The notes beneath the pieces are model-generated. The model was not told the DNA's origin and made no database searches. It worked only from the letters and a program-made list of their open reading frames with translations. Positions 9,840 to 19,968 of a DNA stretch of 64,000 nt are shown in pieces. Both the position numbers and the translations under genes were made by a program. Origin of the DNA: Pectinophora gossypiella (lineage: Eukaryota; Arthropoda; Insecta; Lepidoptera; Gelechiidae); contig NC_065415.1 in NCBI RefSeq assembly GCF_024362695.1, positions 13,619,438 to 13,683,437 of the forward strand. The letters run 5' to 3'. Position 1 is the first letter of the stretch. Every line of letters begins with the position of its first letter.

Positions 9840-10170
9840 ATTTATGCACTTGGTGTATTTCGCAACCTGTCTATGTAATCTTTACCATCAGTCATCAGAC
9901 ATTTTACCTTGTACCAAACCCGCGCATTGTATTCTATGGAGCGTTTCAGCCGCCATTCATCATAATTATAATTTATTATTCCGCTTTCTGAGTCCCGTGA
10001 TATTAATTAAGTATTAATTATGATTTAGAGGGTTTCCTATCGTGAAAATTATTCTCTTAAAATCACGTCAACTAACTGACAATGGAAATTGGTGGTAGGC
10101 GCTTCATTAGGCAGTAGGAGGTTCGAATGCGGTGGGGAAGTGTCGACAAACAGTTTTGTTTTTAACGGGC
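9840..10170. other. Non-coding, nothing recognised
   Basis: AT-rich sequence. The open frame near 9746-9991 crosses MITE-G and has no motif. Confidence 0.4.
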
Positions 10171-10176
10171 AAAGAC

Positions 10177-10177
10177 A

Positions 10178-10208
<31 letters not shown>
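10177..10208. repeat. (GAAA)n tract upstream of a LINE end
   Basis: About eight GAAA units directly 5' of the truncated LINE at 10209. Either the pre-existing target or part of the target duplication. Confidence 0.95.
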
Positions 10209-10209
<1 letters not shown>

Positions 10210-10606
10210 CTATACACTTATCACACTTGTATTCTCATTCGGAAAGTACTTAACAAAAAAATACACACATCAATCTCTCTCACGCAAACAAAACATATTA
10301 GTAAGCGTATAACACGACGCGCAAGCTATATCGTATTGCCAAAGATACGAACAAACTACGGTAAGCGAATGTTTACATACGAGGGAGCACAGCTTTATAA
10401 CCGACTACCGTCCGATATAAAACGTATTGACTCAGATCGATCATTTAAGGCCAAACTTTCCCATTATATAATACAAAATATTTCTATTTAGAGCATTCTA
10501 TAACTTTGTTTCTGTATAGCATCGTAAGCATGATTATTATTAAGTAAGTGTTTCTTATGTAAGTGACTGTAAGTCTTTAATAAGAAATAAAGATTCTATA
10601 AACCTA
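10209..10606 (+). pseudogene. LINE 3' end (C-terminal RT tail and 3' UTR)
   Basis: 10209-10491 is open and reads '...YIVLPKIRTNYGKRMFTYEG' then 'QLYNRLPSDIK' and 'FKAKLSHYI', the typical extreme C-terminus of CR1/Jockey-group LINE ORF2 ('LP..RTNYGKR.F.Y.G...YN.LP..IK....FK..L..Y'). Then come a stop and a 115-bp UTR with AATAAA at about 10585. The reverse transcriptase domain is lost by 5' truncation. (GAAA)n tracts on both sides suggest insertion into, or priming from, such a tract. Confidence 0.75.
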
Positions 10607-10716
<110 letters not shown>

Positions 10717-10843
10717 CATACAAAGCTTGTTAAATAGGAATCGACAAATGGAACAATAATTGTAGGTACTAAGATTAGGCAAGTATAATGATGTCTTATA
10801 AACGCATAACAATACGTACCATACTAGTAATACATTAATAATA

Positions 10844-11097
10844 GGACCCCGATACCGACCCCGCCGGCGTGGTCGACGATTTCCCTCATTCAGCGCTTAT
10901 CGCTATCGACCCACTAGGGTCGATTAATTCTTTCAAATATTTTTCCTCTCAGACGACGCCCTGAGCCGAGGTTCGCTCCCAACTGGGCACCCTCAGGCCT
11001 GTTGTCTTAAACGTTGTATCGGGTGAGAGCCTTCAGCGCTCCCCATTTGTCCGGCCAAGTAGTTAAATCTACAATAAGTCACGTCAAAAAAAAACAC
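10844..11097 (+). mobile_element. LINE-E 3' end with poly-A
   Basis: Runs from 'ggaccccgataccgacc' through 'gcgcttatcgctatcgaccc', 'ctgagccgaggttcg' and 'ggtgagagccttcagcgctc' to 'ataagtcacgtcaaaaaaa'. Flanking 8-bp duplication TAATAATA at 10836-10843 and 11098-11105. About 15 bp of the terminal 'ccatctgcggc' segment is deleted. Confidence 0.85.
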
Positions 11098-11105
11098 TAA
11101 TAATA

Positions 11106-11690
11106 AAAAATAAAAACAAAAGAAATGGTATAAAACGAATAGTAGAATGGAGAATGATACACCGACAAGAGCGTGGATCTTAAATTAGTGATTTGACCAT
11201 ATTTAAAAAATTCAAAGAGAAGACTACAGAAAGCTTTCAAATCACAATTAGACAATTGAATTAAAAATAAATATCTTTTTTTTGTTCATAACAAATGTAT
11301 GTACTGTCTACTCGAAATGTAGGTATACTTAAATCACTTTGAAAGACTCTATTAGACCTGAACTTATATGAAGGTCATGAGCGCATTCCCCGCTCTTAAT
11401 AAATGGAATTGACCTCAAGTCGACAGCCATTTTATCGGCTTTTACTAACTACTGACGTGCATTTTTTTACTAAAAGAGTTGGTGACTTACCACCTAGGAC
11501 TGATATTATCCCGCGGGATCTCTGATTTACGATCTCGAGTCGAAATTGCATTCCCTATATTTAGCATAACATAACATAAAGTTGCCTATGGACGTTTGTC
11601 CATGCGCTGGGCACAGAGCTCCCCACAATTTATTTATTTAAGATACACCATCGGTATATAATAATAATATATGATACAGCTAATACCCGA
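11106..11690. other. Non-coding, with a repeat-J fragment
   Basis: 11150-11190 carries 'acaccgacaagagcgtgg' and 'cttaaattagtgat', the end of repeat J. Nothing else is recognised. Confidence 0.5.
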
Positions 11691-11699
11691 AGTGCGGCT

Positions 11700-11885
11700 A
11701 CACCTAGTTTTAGCCAGTTAGAACTAGGTATAGCCACTTACTCTTGGTTAAACCTAGTACTAGCCGATTGTTTTCGAGTAAAACTAGGTCTAGCCTTCAT
11801 CATGCCGGCTACAACTAGGTCCTGCCATTCCCTGTTGGATAAAACTAGGTCTATCCGATATCATTCCGGCTAGAACAAGGCCCAG
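11700..11885. repeat. Degenerate ~30-bp minisatellite (CTAGGT motif)
   Basis: Six or seven units of about 30 bp, each with a version of 'aaaactaggtctagcc' followed by a variable 14-15 bp spacer. Conserved blocks start near 11702, 11722, 11750, 11781, 11811, 11841 and 11873. The block is partly self-complementary (CTAGRYCTAG-like). No related array is seen elsewhere in the window. Confidence 0.75.
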
Positions 11886-11930
11886 ACAATCCATATTGAT
11901 ATTAGCCGTAACATGTACATAAAACCTGAA

Positions 11931-12253
11931 CAGCCTCTGTGGTCTAGCGGTTAGAGCGTTAGGCTCACGATCTGGAGGTCCGGGTTCGATTCCCGATGGG
12001 GACATTGTCGAAATCACTTTGTGAGACTGTCCTTTGTTTGGTAAGGACTTTTCAGGCTTGAATCACCTGGTTGTCCGAAAAAGTAAGATGATTCCGTGCT
12101 TCGGAGGGCACGTTAAGCCGTTGGTCCCGGCTATTAGCCGTAAAAACACCTCCACCAACCCCCATTGGAGCAGCGTGGTGGAGTATGCTCCGTACCCCCT
12201 CCGGTTGATTGAGGGGAGGCCTGTGCCCAGCAGTGGGACGTATATAGGCAGTT
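11931..12253 (+). mobile_element. SINE-B, full length
   Basis: The best copy of SINE-B. It has a tRNA-like head with box A (TGGTCTAGCGG) and box B (GGTTCGATTCC), spacer 'gtcgaaatcactttgtgaga', shared core 'gtgcttcggagggcacgtta', a segment with 'ggctattagccgtaaaaaca' and a tail 'gtgcccagcagtgggacgta' plus TA-rich sequence. It is a Pol III retroposon rather than a tRNA gene because the body and tail follow the head in every copy. Confidence 0.92.
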
Positions 12254-12574
12254 TATGTATATACATAAAAATTACATGAATAAAATTCAACGGACAATGA
12301 TCGTATGTTATACCATTACAGGCGTATACAACATTCATGTTAAAGTTTTAAACAAATAATAAAACAACACGTACACGTGATTGAGGTAATTTAAAGCTAA
12401 AATTTAAAAAATAATTGGATAAAAACTATATAAAGTAAAATTTTAGGAAACTGAATGAATTTATATAATACTCGTAATTTTATATTTAAAGTTGGTGAGG
12501 GTTTCGTGGAAGATGTCGATATTAGATATTTGTGTATATGCTTCGTTATATGCTCAATCAACAGAAGGTCGAAC
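12254..12574. other. Non-coding, nothing recognised
   Basis: AT-rich sequence. Overlapping open frames on both strands near 12400-12670 carry no motif. Confidence 0.4.
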
Positions 12575-12579
12575 ATAGC

Positions 12580-12908
12580 ATGTTTATTCCACCACGCTGA
12601 CTGTGGGTTAGTGGAGATGTTAGGGCCCAGGAACCAATCCTGGAATCTACTTACTGTTTTAGTCACGTGACAATTTAGCCTGCAATATCCTAGCCAAACA
12701 AAAGACGAAGTGATTTCGTCAATGTTTTTGTTTATTTGTTTATTTTATTTATTGCTTCATGTACTTAATTATTTTATTTTATACAAGATGTTATAATGAT
12801 TTATGATTAATGAGCTAAGTACATGACCCTGGAAGGGTGTTGCAAAATTTGAGTTAGCAAAATTTGATGTCCCCACAGGGAATGAAACCCGGACCTCCAG
12901 ATTGAGAG
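12580..12908 (-). mobile_element. SINE-B remnant, interrupted
   Basis: 12580-12724 matches the SINE-B body on the minus strand ('ccaccacgctgactgtgggt', 'acgtgacaattt', 'caaacaaaagacga', 'gtgatttcgtcaatg'). The tRNA-like head reappears at 12868-12908 ('gatgtccccacagggaatga', 'acccggacctcca'). About 140 bp of AT-rich sequence separates the two parts and is likely a later insertion. Confidence 0.6.
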
Positions 12909-12909
12909 C

Positions 12910-13265
12910 CTTTAGCTTGGAAAGAAGTCGAAGATAAATCATATTTCTCCGTGTATTCCGTTCAGAAAGATCGTTGGATTACCCCTCAGGTGCATCAAAA
13001 GAAATTATAATGAGGGTCTTTCAAACACCATTCTGATAGTACGTACTGAATAGATGACAGGTCTTTGAATATGCGACTGAGTGGAAATTACTCTAAATTA
13101 GTGTCGCTTGTTCCAAAGAGCAGACACGTTAATTTGGTAACGTTGTATACATTATTTTGTACCTCTAAAACAAGAAAGTCGCTCATTGACTTTCTGATCG
13201 ATGTTCCTCAAACACACGATAGATGGCGTTGTTCATTTTTAACGTGATAATTACCTATTTTCTCA
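12910..13265. other. Non-coding, nothing recognised
   Basis: The open frame at 13065-13247 has no recognisable motif. Confidence 0.4.
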
Positions 13266-13279
13266 TTGGTGGGGTACTT

Positions 13280-13387
13280 CATCATCATCAGCCCATTAAC
13301 GTCCCCACTGCTGGGGCACGGGCCTTCCCTATGGATGGATAGGGAGATCGGGCCTTAAACCATCACGCGAGCCCAGTGCGGATTGAT
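13280..13387 (-). mobile_element. SINE-C/HaSE1-type tail, 5' truncated
   Basis: 108-bp minus-strand copy of the SINE-C body and ATG tail ('catcatcatcagcccattaa', 'ccctatggatggatagggag', 'ccagtgcggattgatg'). It is flanked by the perfect 12-bp duplication GGTGGGGTACTT at 13268-13279 and 13388-13399. Confidence 0.9.
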
Positions 13388-13592
13388 GGTGGGGTACTTA
13401 ATTATTCAAAAATGTAATAGCAGAGGCATATATAAAACTAATTATTGCTTGTGGATCAGGTTGTCTAGAATGATGTTGCTACCTATATTGCTACTCTTTC
13501 AGAATAATAATGGGTGGAGTTGTAATTTTACTTTGATGTAATAAAAAGGGTCATCATTTACACCCAAAAACAAAGATATTTGAGTTGTTTTT

Positions 13593-13766
13593 ACGGCTAA
13601 TAGTCGGGATCAACGGCTTAACGTGTCCTTTCAAAGCACGGAATCATCTTACTTTTTTTGGACAATCAGGCGATTCAAACTTGCAGTATCCTTACCAAAC
13701 AATGTCTCACAGTGATTTCGATGTCGTTAGCCTAACGCTCTAACCACTAGACCACGGAGGCTGTTA
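13593..13766 (-). mobile_element. SINE-B core and head
   Basis: Minus-strand copy from 'ttacggctaatagtcggga' through the core ('ggcttaacgtgtcc') to 'agaccacggaggctgtt', the start of the tRNA-like head. An internal deletion has removed most of box B. Confidence 0.8.
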
Positions 13767-14280
13767 CGTTGTTCGTTCAAAGACTGTTGGTTCAAAGTAG
13801 ATCTAAGAGATAGATGGAGTAGTAGATTTTTAAGAACATTTCCCATTAAGACAATGCTTATCTGATAAAGTTTTATCATACCTTATTAAAAATGTGAATT
13901 CGATAAAAAAACCTGCGTTTGACAAGAATACACTTCGGCCTGATTGCGCTAATCCCTTGGCACGTTTAAACGAAGCTCAAGAATGCGTCGGCGCGGACAT
14001 TTCCATACAAAAGCTTGAGTTTTGTTCACTTTTAGGCGAAAACATAAATCTTGTCGAGTGACAGACCTCCAGGTGCACCCCTCTCGGCTCTGAATACAAA
14101 TGATAATGAACACAGAGAATCCCGCGCTCAAAATGTTTCGCACCACTCTCTTTTACCGCCGCGGTTTTTTTTACTAGGCAATTATTTGAAATTATTTTAT
14201 TTACTATTTATTTATTCATTTATTATTTACAACGTAACATTTACCCAGGGCATTATACATATTAATGACTCTCAAATATG
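13767..14280. other. Non-coding, nothing recognised
   Basis: Open frames near 13949-14281 overlap on both strands and show no conserved motif. Confidence 0.4.
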
Positions 14281-14281
14281 A

Positions 14282-14458
14282 CACAAAAAACATCGTGAGG
14301 TAACCCACATTCCCGAGAAATGTATTTCGGTGATATGAAACCTAACCTGTATTGGGCTGGTTTTCCCTTCGCGGGTTGGAAGGTAAGACAGGCAGTCGCT
14401 TCTGTAAAAAACCGGACCTGTCAAATCTTTAGGTTAGGTAAATGGACCCTTATATGCT
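14282..14458 (+). mobile_element. SINE-D body, 5' truncated
   Basis: Forward copy: 'aacatcgtgaggtaacccac', 'attcccgagaaatg', 'ttgggctggttttcccttcg', 'aaaccggacctgtcaaatct', 'ttaggttaggtaaatggacc'. It is cut off before the ATG tail. Confidence 0.85.
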
Positions 14459-14511
14459 CAATTATAAACATACATAATTAATACACTTATTATTTCATTC
14501 ACCTAATAAAG

Positions 14512-14715
14512 TTGATCTAACAGAAAGTTCCGTGCGGGTACTTAGTTCATTTTGCGATGGCCGATTATATTATTGTTTATATGTATTTAAAGTTTCACGG
14601 CGCATTGGCGCCTCTGCACTGTAAAGTCGCGAAAAGTAAATAAATAAATAAATAAATGACTGTACGTTTGACTATTCCATTTAGATATATTCGTGAGCTT
14701 ATGTTATGAGATTAA
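14512..14715 (+). repeat. Repeat M, interrupted
   Basis: 'ctaacagaaagttccgtgcg', 'gggtacttagttcat', 'ttgcgatgg' continue at about 14668 with 'gactattccatttagatata' and 'tcgtgagcttatgttatg'. About 100 bp in between, ending in (TAAA)n at 14637-14657, look like an inserted retroposon fragment. Confidence 0.7.
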
Positions 14716-15127
14716 TCTCTTTTCAAAACCTACAGCGGTTCAACCGCGGCGTTCTTAAGATCAGTGTGTTATCACGACTCTCGTGTTTATATTAATGTCT
14801 TTAGGGAAACGAAAATATATCCTAATGAAGTGTCACGCCACGCATTCAGATGAGACGCCGTTGAAAAACTTAAAATTTTGTTAAGGAATATAAACATAAA
14901 GATGAGTAAAAAAAAAACAAGTAGAACCTTGAACCTTAATCGTATTACTACAGGAGTTAACAATGGCATATAATTACTTTATTTTGAGAGATCTTATGCC
15001 TAAAAGTTGCCTTATCATGATTATATTATTGATACATCGAGAAAGAAGATAGAAGGGAAGGGAGGAAGGGCCTTTGATAGACAAAAGTAGATAATGCTAC
15101 ACCGACAATAACGTGGTTCTTAAACTC
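14716..15127. other. Non-coding, with a trace of repeat J
   Basis: 15085-15130 matches the end of repeat J ('ataatgctacaccgacaata', 'acgtggttcttaaa'). Nothing else is recognised. Confidence 0.45.
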
Positions 15128-15128
15128 A

Positions 15129-15312
15129 TCATCTCTCTAGCAGTATCCTGTTTTTCACAGGGTCCGCTTACCTAATCTGAAGATTTGACAGGTCCGATTT
15201 GTTACAAAAGCGACTGTCTGACCTTTCAACCCGCGAAGGGAAAACCAACCCAATACAGGTTAGGTCACATACCTTCGAAAATGCATTTCTCGGGAATGTG
15301 GGTCGGGGGTGC
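15129..15312 (-). mobile_element. SINE-D, 5' truncated
   Basis: Minus-strand copy starting at 'catctctctagcagtatcct' and running to 'gcatttctcgggaatgtgg', with a short local duplication of 'gcatttctcggga' at its end. Confidence 0.85.
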
Positions 15313-15431
15313 ATTTCTCGGGAGCGTGGTTCTAAAACTAATGTTGATTATTATTGATATAAAGAAATAAAATGAATTGATGATTTTGTCATAATTATTA
15401 AAATTTTAAACCCGGAATGGCATTATAATAA

Positions 15432-15619
15432 AGGGTGTTAGTGACATCGTAACGAATACTCAGAGGGATGATTCAGACCATGATTCTGAGTTAATTTCCC
15501 GTCGCAAAATTCGTGATATATATTTTTAGTATTTTTATTTTTTTTCAATTCTATACTTTTGCGATGGAATGAGCTGAATCATCCCCCGCAGTTCGTTACG
15601 ATGTCACTTACACCCCGTA
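15432..15619. mobile_element. MITE-G, complete foldback copy
   Basis: 188-bp palindromic element: 'gggtgttagtgacatcgtaa', 'gggatgattcagaccatgat', 'tccgtcgcaaaattcgtgat' mirrored by 'acttttgcgatggaatgag', 'ctgaatcatcccccgcag', 'cgttacgatgtcacttacac'. Confidence 0.9.
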
Positions 15620-15668
15620 CAAGTACATACGGTAGCCATACAAGTAGATATAAATAAACATAAATAGC

Positions 15669-15987
15669 CTGTATACGTCCCACTGCTGGGCACAGGCCTC
15701 CTCTCAATCAACCGGAGAGAGTATGGAGCATACTCCACCACGCTGCTCCACTGCGGGTTGGTGGAGGTGTTTTTACGGCTAATAGCCGGGACCAACGGCT
15801 TAACGTGCCCTCCGAAGCACGGAATCAACTTACTTTTTCGGACAATCAGGTGATTCAAGCCTGAAAAGTCCTTACCAAACAAAGGACAGTCTCACAAAGT
15901 GATTTCGACAATGTCCCCATCGGGAATCGAACCCGGACCTCCAGATCGTGAGCCTAACGCTCTTACCACTAGACCACGGAGGCTGTT
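15669..15987 (-). mobile_element. SINE-B, full length
   Basis: Minus-strand counterpart of the 11931 copy, from 'tatacgtcccactgctgggc' to 'ctagaccacggaggctgtt'. Box B (GGTTCGATTCC) and the shared core are intact. AT-rich flanks with 'ataaatataaataaa' on one side and 'gatataaataaacataaat' on the other suggest the target duplication. Confidence 0.92.
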
Positions 15988-15989
15988 AA

Positions 15990-17058
15990 AATAAATATAA
16001 ATAAATATATCTGAGTATAAATATAACTAACCTATGTCAATCAACACCTTAATAATATAAATATGTCTCCCTCTGTAAGCTCGGTCTAATCTTGGGATCA
16101 CTGAACGAATTTTCATGCTGTTTGTACTATTCTTAATTAAAAATTGCTTAATTCAATTCAATTCATTGACATTGTTACTTTGTTTTTGCTATTTAAATTA
16201 TTATAAATTGCTATAAATTTTATGCTATTAATTATTTTTGTATATGTAAAATTGTTATGTTCTTGTCATGAAATATTTAAATATGTTATGTATGGATGAT
16301 GATGATGTATAATGTCGAATACAATGTAAAAATTGTTAGCGATTACATAAATAAAAATATTAAGGATGTATCTGTATTTCTTCAAGGGGAGTGTAGACAG
16401 GTGAAATTGTGTCTTGTGTAGTATTGTGTAGTATAAAAGTTAAACTTTATTCTGTAAAAACATCTCAACAGCTCACATTCCAATACGTTACAGTTTACAC
16501 CTTCAAAACGTTCCCATACAAAAAGCGATCCCACAAATCCACTTCATCCATACCCACAATACAATAAACCAATAAACTACAATATGACGGACATACAAGC
16601 AGACATCTTGTAATATTTACACCGAACCTGTGCAGGTGGACCACGTTAAAATGAACGTTTCCACAAAATGTATAACACGAAATGTATCCTTAATACCGTA
16701 GTCTTAAAAACCCGTTGTTGCTTTTCAAAAGTAAAGGTAAGTTGGTGAGTTGAAAGGTAGGTAAGCCTCTTTTGATTTGTGGCCGCGAACAAGACAGCTT
16801 TGTTTATGGTTTCCTCAAGAACAAGAATACAAAAGAATAATGTTAGTACACTGTGAAATATCTAGGGCCCGAGCTCGTACTTATAAACAAAGTAAAATGT
16901 AGACTTGGCAATAGGCTAGCAGGTGCTTATGGAACCAGTTTATGAAGATTTCTTGGAAGTGGATGGCCATTTTGCAATTTTAAATATTGAATGTGTATGG
17001 AAACTTTATAATTATACAAAGGGTATAGGGCGTTTTGTAAACTGTTACAGATGTAAAA
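15990..17058. other. Non-coding AT-rich stretch, nothing recognised
   Basis: About 1 kb without a supported gene or repeat match. (ATG)3-4 at about 16295 may be an old retroposon tail. Confidence 0.4.
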
Positions 17059-17061
17059 TAT

Positions 17062-17116
17062 ATTTTTTTTATGTAACTTATTGTAGATTTGCCGCAAGTG
17101 GCATTAACTACTTGAC
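17062..17116 (-). mobile_element. LINE-E 3'-end fragment
   Basis: Poly-T followed by 'acttattgtagatttgccgc' and 'ggcattaactacttgacc'. Next to it, 17138-17165 is a scrap of repeat M ('cctatcacgttggtcta'). Confidence 0.75.
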
Positions 17117-17732
17117 CAGAAGACTCTGGAACACCCACCTATCACGTTGGTCTAAGAGAAAGCTCAAGCTGCATGTTTTCTGCTAATAACTTATTATAAT
17201 CTACTTACTAGGAAAAAAAAAACTATGGATACAGTATTGGGTACTCGTAATTGAAAGTAACTTATATTTAATTTACGAATCCACATTGTCAGTGACAACA
17301 TAGTATCTGTGTAAATCGATGGTGTCAGGAGCAGTAACCTATTCTGGCGCTTTGTTTGTTCACTACAAGAACAATTAATCAAGTTCTCAGATTAACCCAA
17401 CGTGGCATAGAATAAAGCCTAGAATAATACTACGTATAGAATGGAAAAGCTCCGCCCGCACCAATTTGTATCGGGCGCCGAACTCTCATCCCTTCTTGGT
17501 CTTGCTTTTTTCTCTAATGGCCGTAAACTGCTAAGGAGTAAAAGAGAGCGCGTATTGTCTGTCTCGCTCGCACGGCTCGGTGAGCAAGAGATTAGTGTAT
17601 AGAGTGTCTGAGGATGGCAATGGTTATGCCATTGTAAAGATATACATGAAGAAATATGAGATACATAATAGAAAAATATATGGAAAAATAATGCATAGTT
17701 GTCGATCGGTAGTGATTTTAGCCTTTTTTTAC

Positions 17733-17843
17733 CTTTGATGGGTTTGCTCTTGGCGCCAGACTTGCCCGAAGGCCTTGACTTGACGAGGCCTAAGATGGAG
17801 CTCGCTCGCTCAGATAGTGCCTGTTCACTCTGGTCTTTAAAGC
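17733..17843 (-). CDS. Candidate internal exon of an unidentified gene
   Basis: On the minus strand a 111-bp open segment lies between an acceptor (pyrimidine-rich run then GAAAG) and a donor (CAAAG|GTAAAA). It enters and leaves in phase 1, so it is a symmetric exon. It would encode about 36 residues beginning FKDQSEQALSERASS and ending KSGAKSKPIK, a polar, basic, probably unstructured stretch that I do not recognise. It is clearly more GC-rich and codon-like than its surroundings. The downstream open frame continues past the donor but becomes low-complexity, as expected for intron read-through. No partner exon was found nearby, so this remains a hypothesis. Confidence 0.35.
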
Positions 17844-17849
17844 CTTTCA

Positions 17850-18225
17850 AAAAAGGAAGTATCCAAAATGTACCTATATAGGTACGATAAGGTGCAAAAG
17901 TACAGTACTGGTTGGAGGCTGAGGAATTGGATTCTGGTAGGGCTCTAGCTAGAACATCACCGATTAAGAAATTGGTCGGTGTACTGCGGAACGGAAGGCG
18001 ATTGGGGCAACCACCGTTCTACACGCCCTATCTATAGGTATTGAAGGCGATTACTCCACCGACAAGAGCGCAGCTCTTAAATAAAGAGAGAAGGTGCAAA
18101 AGGCCAATCAGTTTCTTGTAAAGCAATAAATTAACTGGTTGCATTTAAGACCTCCTGGTTACATAATATCGTTTCTGTAATAGACCAAAAACGCCTACAA
18201 AAACATAACTTTTATAATTATGACA
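17850..18225. other. Non-coding, with a repeat-J fragment
   Basis: 17980-18090 carries 'gtactgcggaacggaaggcg' and 'ccgacaagagcgcagctctt', a diverged part of repeat J. Nothing else is recognised. Confidence 0.5.
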
Positions 18226-18306
18226 AATAATGGTATATAATTTCACCAATGTTTACAAATAATTCGCTGGGCTCAGTGACTGCACCTTTGCTCTTTGATT
18301 GTACCT
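18226..18306. repeat. Repeat U, 80 bp, shared with a spondin intron
   Basis: 'tttacaaataattcgctggg' and 'tttgctctttgattgtacct' match 37634-37706 almost exactly. The 37.6 kb copy has complementary ends (AATATAGGTAC / GTACCTATATT), suggesting a very small MITE. Confidence 0.75.
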
Positions 18307-18592
18307 ACACATATTCTCACCCTCCAGCGACCATCACCTTTTTCCAAATTCCATAAAAAAGCAATCCGATTAATTAAAAACAACACGCCACCTCCGCTAA
18401 CACAAGGACTAATTAGCGCGTCCGTCGGCCTTGTTACGGCTAATTGCTTGATTGTTATTTCGAATCGATTCCATTTAATTCGATTGCGATACTCGAGATC
18501 TGTCACGACCGACTCTCGGAATGTGTGGGATTGGACAAGGGATAAAATGGATTAAAGTAATCTATTACCTACCACGTTTTAGATGACCTATG

Positions 18593-18740
18593 ATTGTCTT
18601 CTTCTATCTTGTGGGTTGAGGTGGATTACCAACCTCATCAACCCTAGTGTCAGGTGTAGTGGTGTTGCCGGGCTCTATGATCCAGTGGTTGAGCCATGTG
18701 CTCGCGATGTAGAGGCCGATTCCCTGTGGGGACAAATCAC
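18593..18740 (-). mobile_element. SINE-A copy, diverged
   Basis: 'cttcttctatcttgtgggtt', 'ggattaccaacctcatcaac', then, after a deletion of the core, a degraded tRNA-like head ('atccagtggttgagc', 'gattccctgtggggaca'). The 3' half is in minus orientation while the head reads plus, so the copy is rearranged. Confidence 0.6.
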
Positions 18741-18779
18741 TATTATTGTTATGGTGCCACTGCTGGTGTGAGTGGTGGA

Positions 18780-18958
18780 GTCGGAAGACGATGGTCTTGT
18801 AAATCAAATCCAGGATGTTTTAATCCCCACCATATAGGCAACTCCCCGCTCCCTCGATTGTCCCCCCCCCCCCCCTCCCGGTCTTACTTTAGTCTTCAAT
18901 CGTATGGCGTCAGTCGTCACACACACAGATGCGCGTGTGCGATAACGTAAATGTGTCG
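18780..18958. repeat. Dispersed repeat R
   Basis: 'cttactttagtcttcaatcg' plus a flanking C-rich block (18858-18875) and 'cgcgtgtgcg' match the reverse complement of 32838-32950. The element type is unknown. Confidence 0.65.
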
Positions 18959-19071
18959 TGTCTGTGTAAAACGAGGTGTTTTGTATGAAGTGTCCGGGGT
19001 GTGATTCGTTCAAGAAGACTCTGAACCGGTGACCTTGACGGAAGACTGATGATGGATTGCTTTTTGATATT

Positions 19072-19140
19072 TGATGGCATTGCGCACTTACTTTTATATG
19101 CGCAAATGTCAAATTGCAATATCGCAGTTTAGATGAATTG
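19072..19140. repeat. Repeat V fragment
   Basis: 'acttacttttatatgcgcaa' and 'atgtcaaattgcaatat' match 43325-43385, and more loosely 54545-54600. Confidence 0.75.
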
Positions 19141-19490
19141 CTTCGACATGGCGTTTTTAACCCCCCTCTCTCTCTGTTCTTCCTGGGTCATACCCAAATT
19201 GCCCCCTTTTTTATCCCTGTGTTGAGTCTTAAATAATTTCATTATTTCCTTAAGCCAGTAAGATATGTAAAAGAATCTCACTTGAAGAGTTCCCTTTATT
19301 GTAGAGTTCAGAATAGTAGTTTTTGTAGCGAGGACAACTAGCTCCTTGGTTAAAACTAGTTTAACCAAAATGCTCCTTTGAGAATCTAAGTTTCACGCGG
19401 TTATAATAGTTGCGTCAGTAGACTTATCATGACGCACTTCCATTGGGAATATTAAACCTCAGTTATCAGTATTCAAGAGGTTTGTGTTTG
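19141..19490. other. Non-coding, 5' flank of a LINE
   Basis: Holds no gene. 'gggaatattaaacctcag' near 19445 recurs at 22652, on the other side of the LINE. Confidence 0.5.
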
Positions 19491-19491
19491 C

Positions 19492-19968
19492 GATAATGGA
19501 ATGGCTTGTGGAATGGAAACGCTATGTGAAATCCTGTCTACCTATAGTTTTAGATGCCATGTAGACTTTCCTACTAGAATAACTACCCACTCTGCCACAA
19601 GTCTTGATCATGTGTACACCAACCGTACTGGAGGTATGTTGTGTGAACCAGTGACCACAGACATAGGCGACCATTTAGCGGTGCGCAGTGAAGTAGTGTT
19701 CGACCGGCGCGCGCCCCGCCCGTTGATGAGGATTGCCCGCACATTCTCTGCTACTAACCGTCGTAACTTTGTGCTATCTCTAGATAGCATCGACTGGACA
19801 GAGATGCTGACTCGCTATGGAGGTACTGCCGCCGAGATGGCGATGTCCATAACTAATGTAGTTCGTAATAATATTGACATTTGCTTTCCACTCAAAAAAA
19901 TTAATAATTCTAAAAGTAATTCATGGATTTCTGATGACATTTTCACAACTAAATCATTATTAAAGATT
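19492..19968 (+). pseudogene. LINE endonuclease C-terminal part, frameshifted
   Basis: C-terminal third of an AP-like endonuclease of a non-LTR retrotransposon. It contains the motif 'SLDHVYTN' (about residues 38-45 of the frame from 19501) and 'TDIGDHLAV', the equivalents of the catalytic D-x-N and S-D-H motifs (here G-D-H). This enzyme nicks target DNA. The 5' portion of the domain is missing. The frame ends at a TAA at 19969-19971, whereas the next frame (phase 0) is open through this point and continues into the reverse transcriptase. The break is explained by loss of one A within 'ttattaaagattta' near 19963, so endonuclease and RT were once one ORF. Confidence 0.85.

Noticed and set aside
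11931..12005. Possible tRNA gene
   Set aside because: Box A and box B are present, but the same head is followed by the SINE body and tail here and at 15669, and a full cloverleaf is not maintained.
17419..17730. Downstream part of the 143-codon minus frame
   Set aside because: After the GTAAAA donor the frame turns low-complexity and AT-driven; only the 111-bp segment before it looks exonic.
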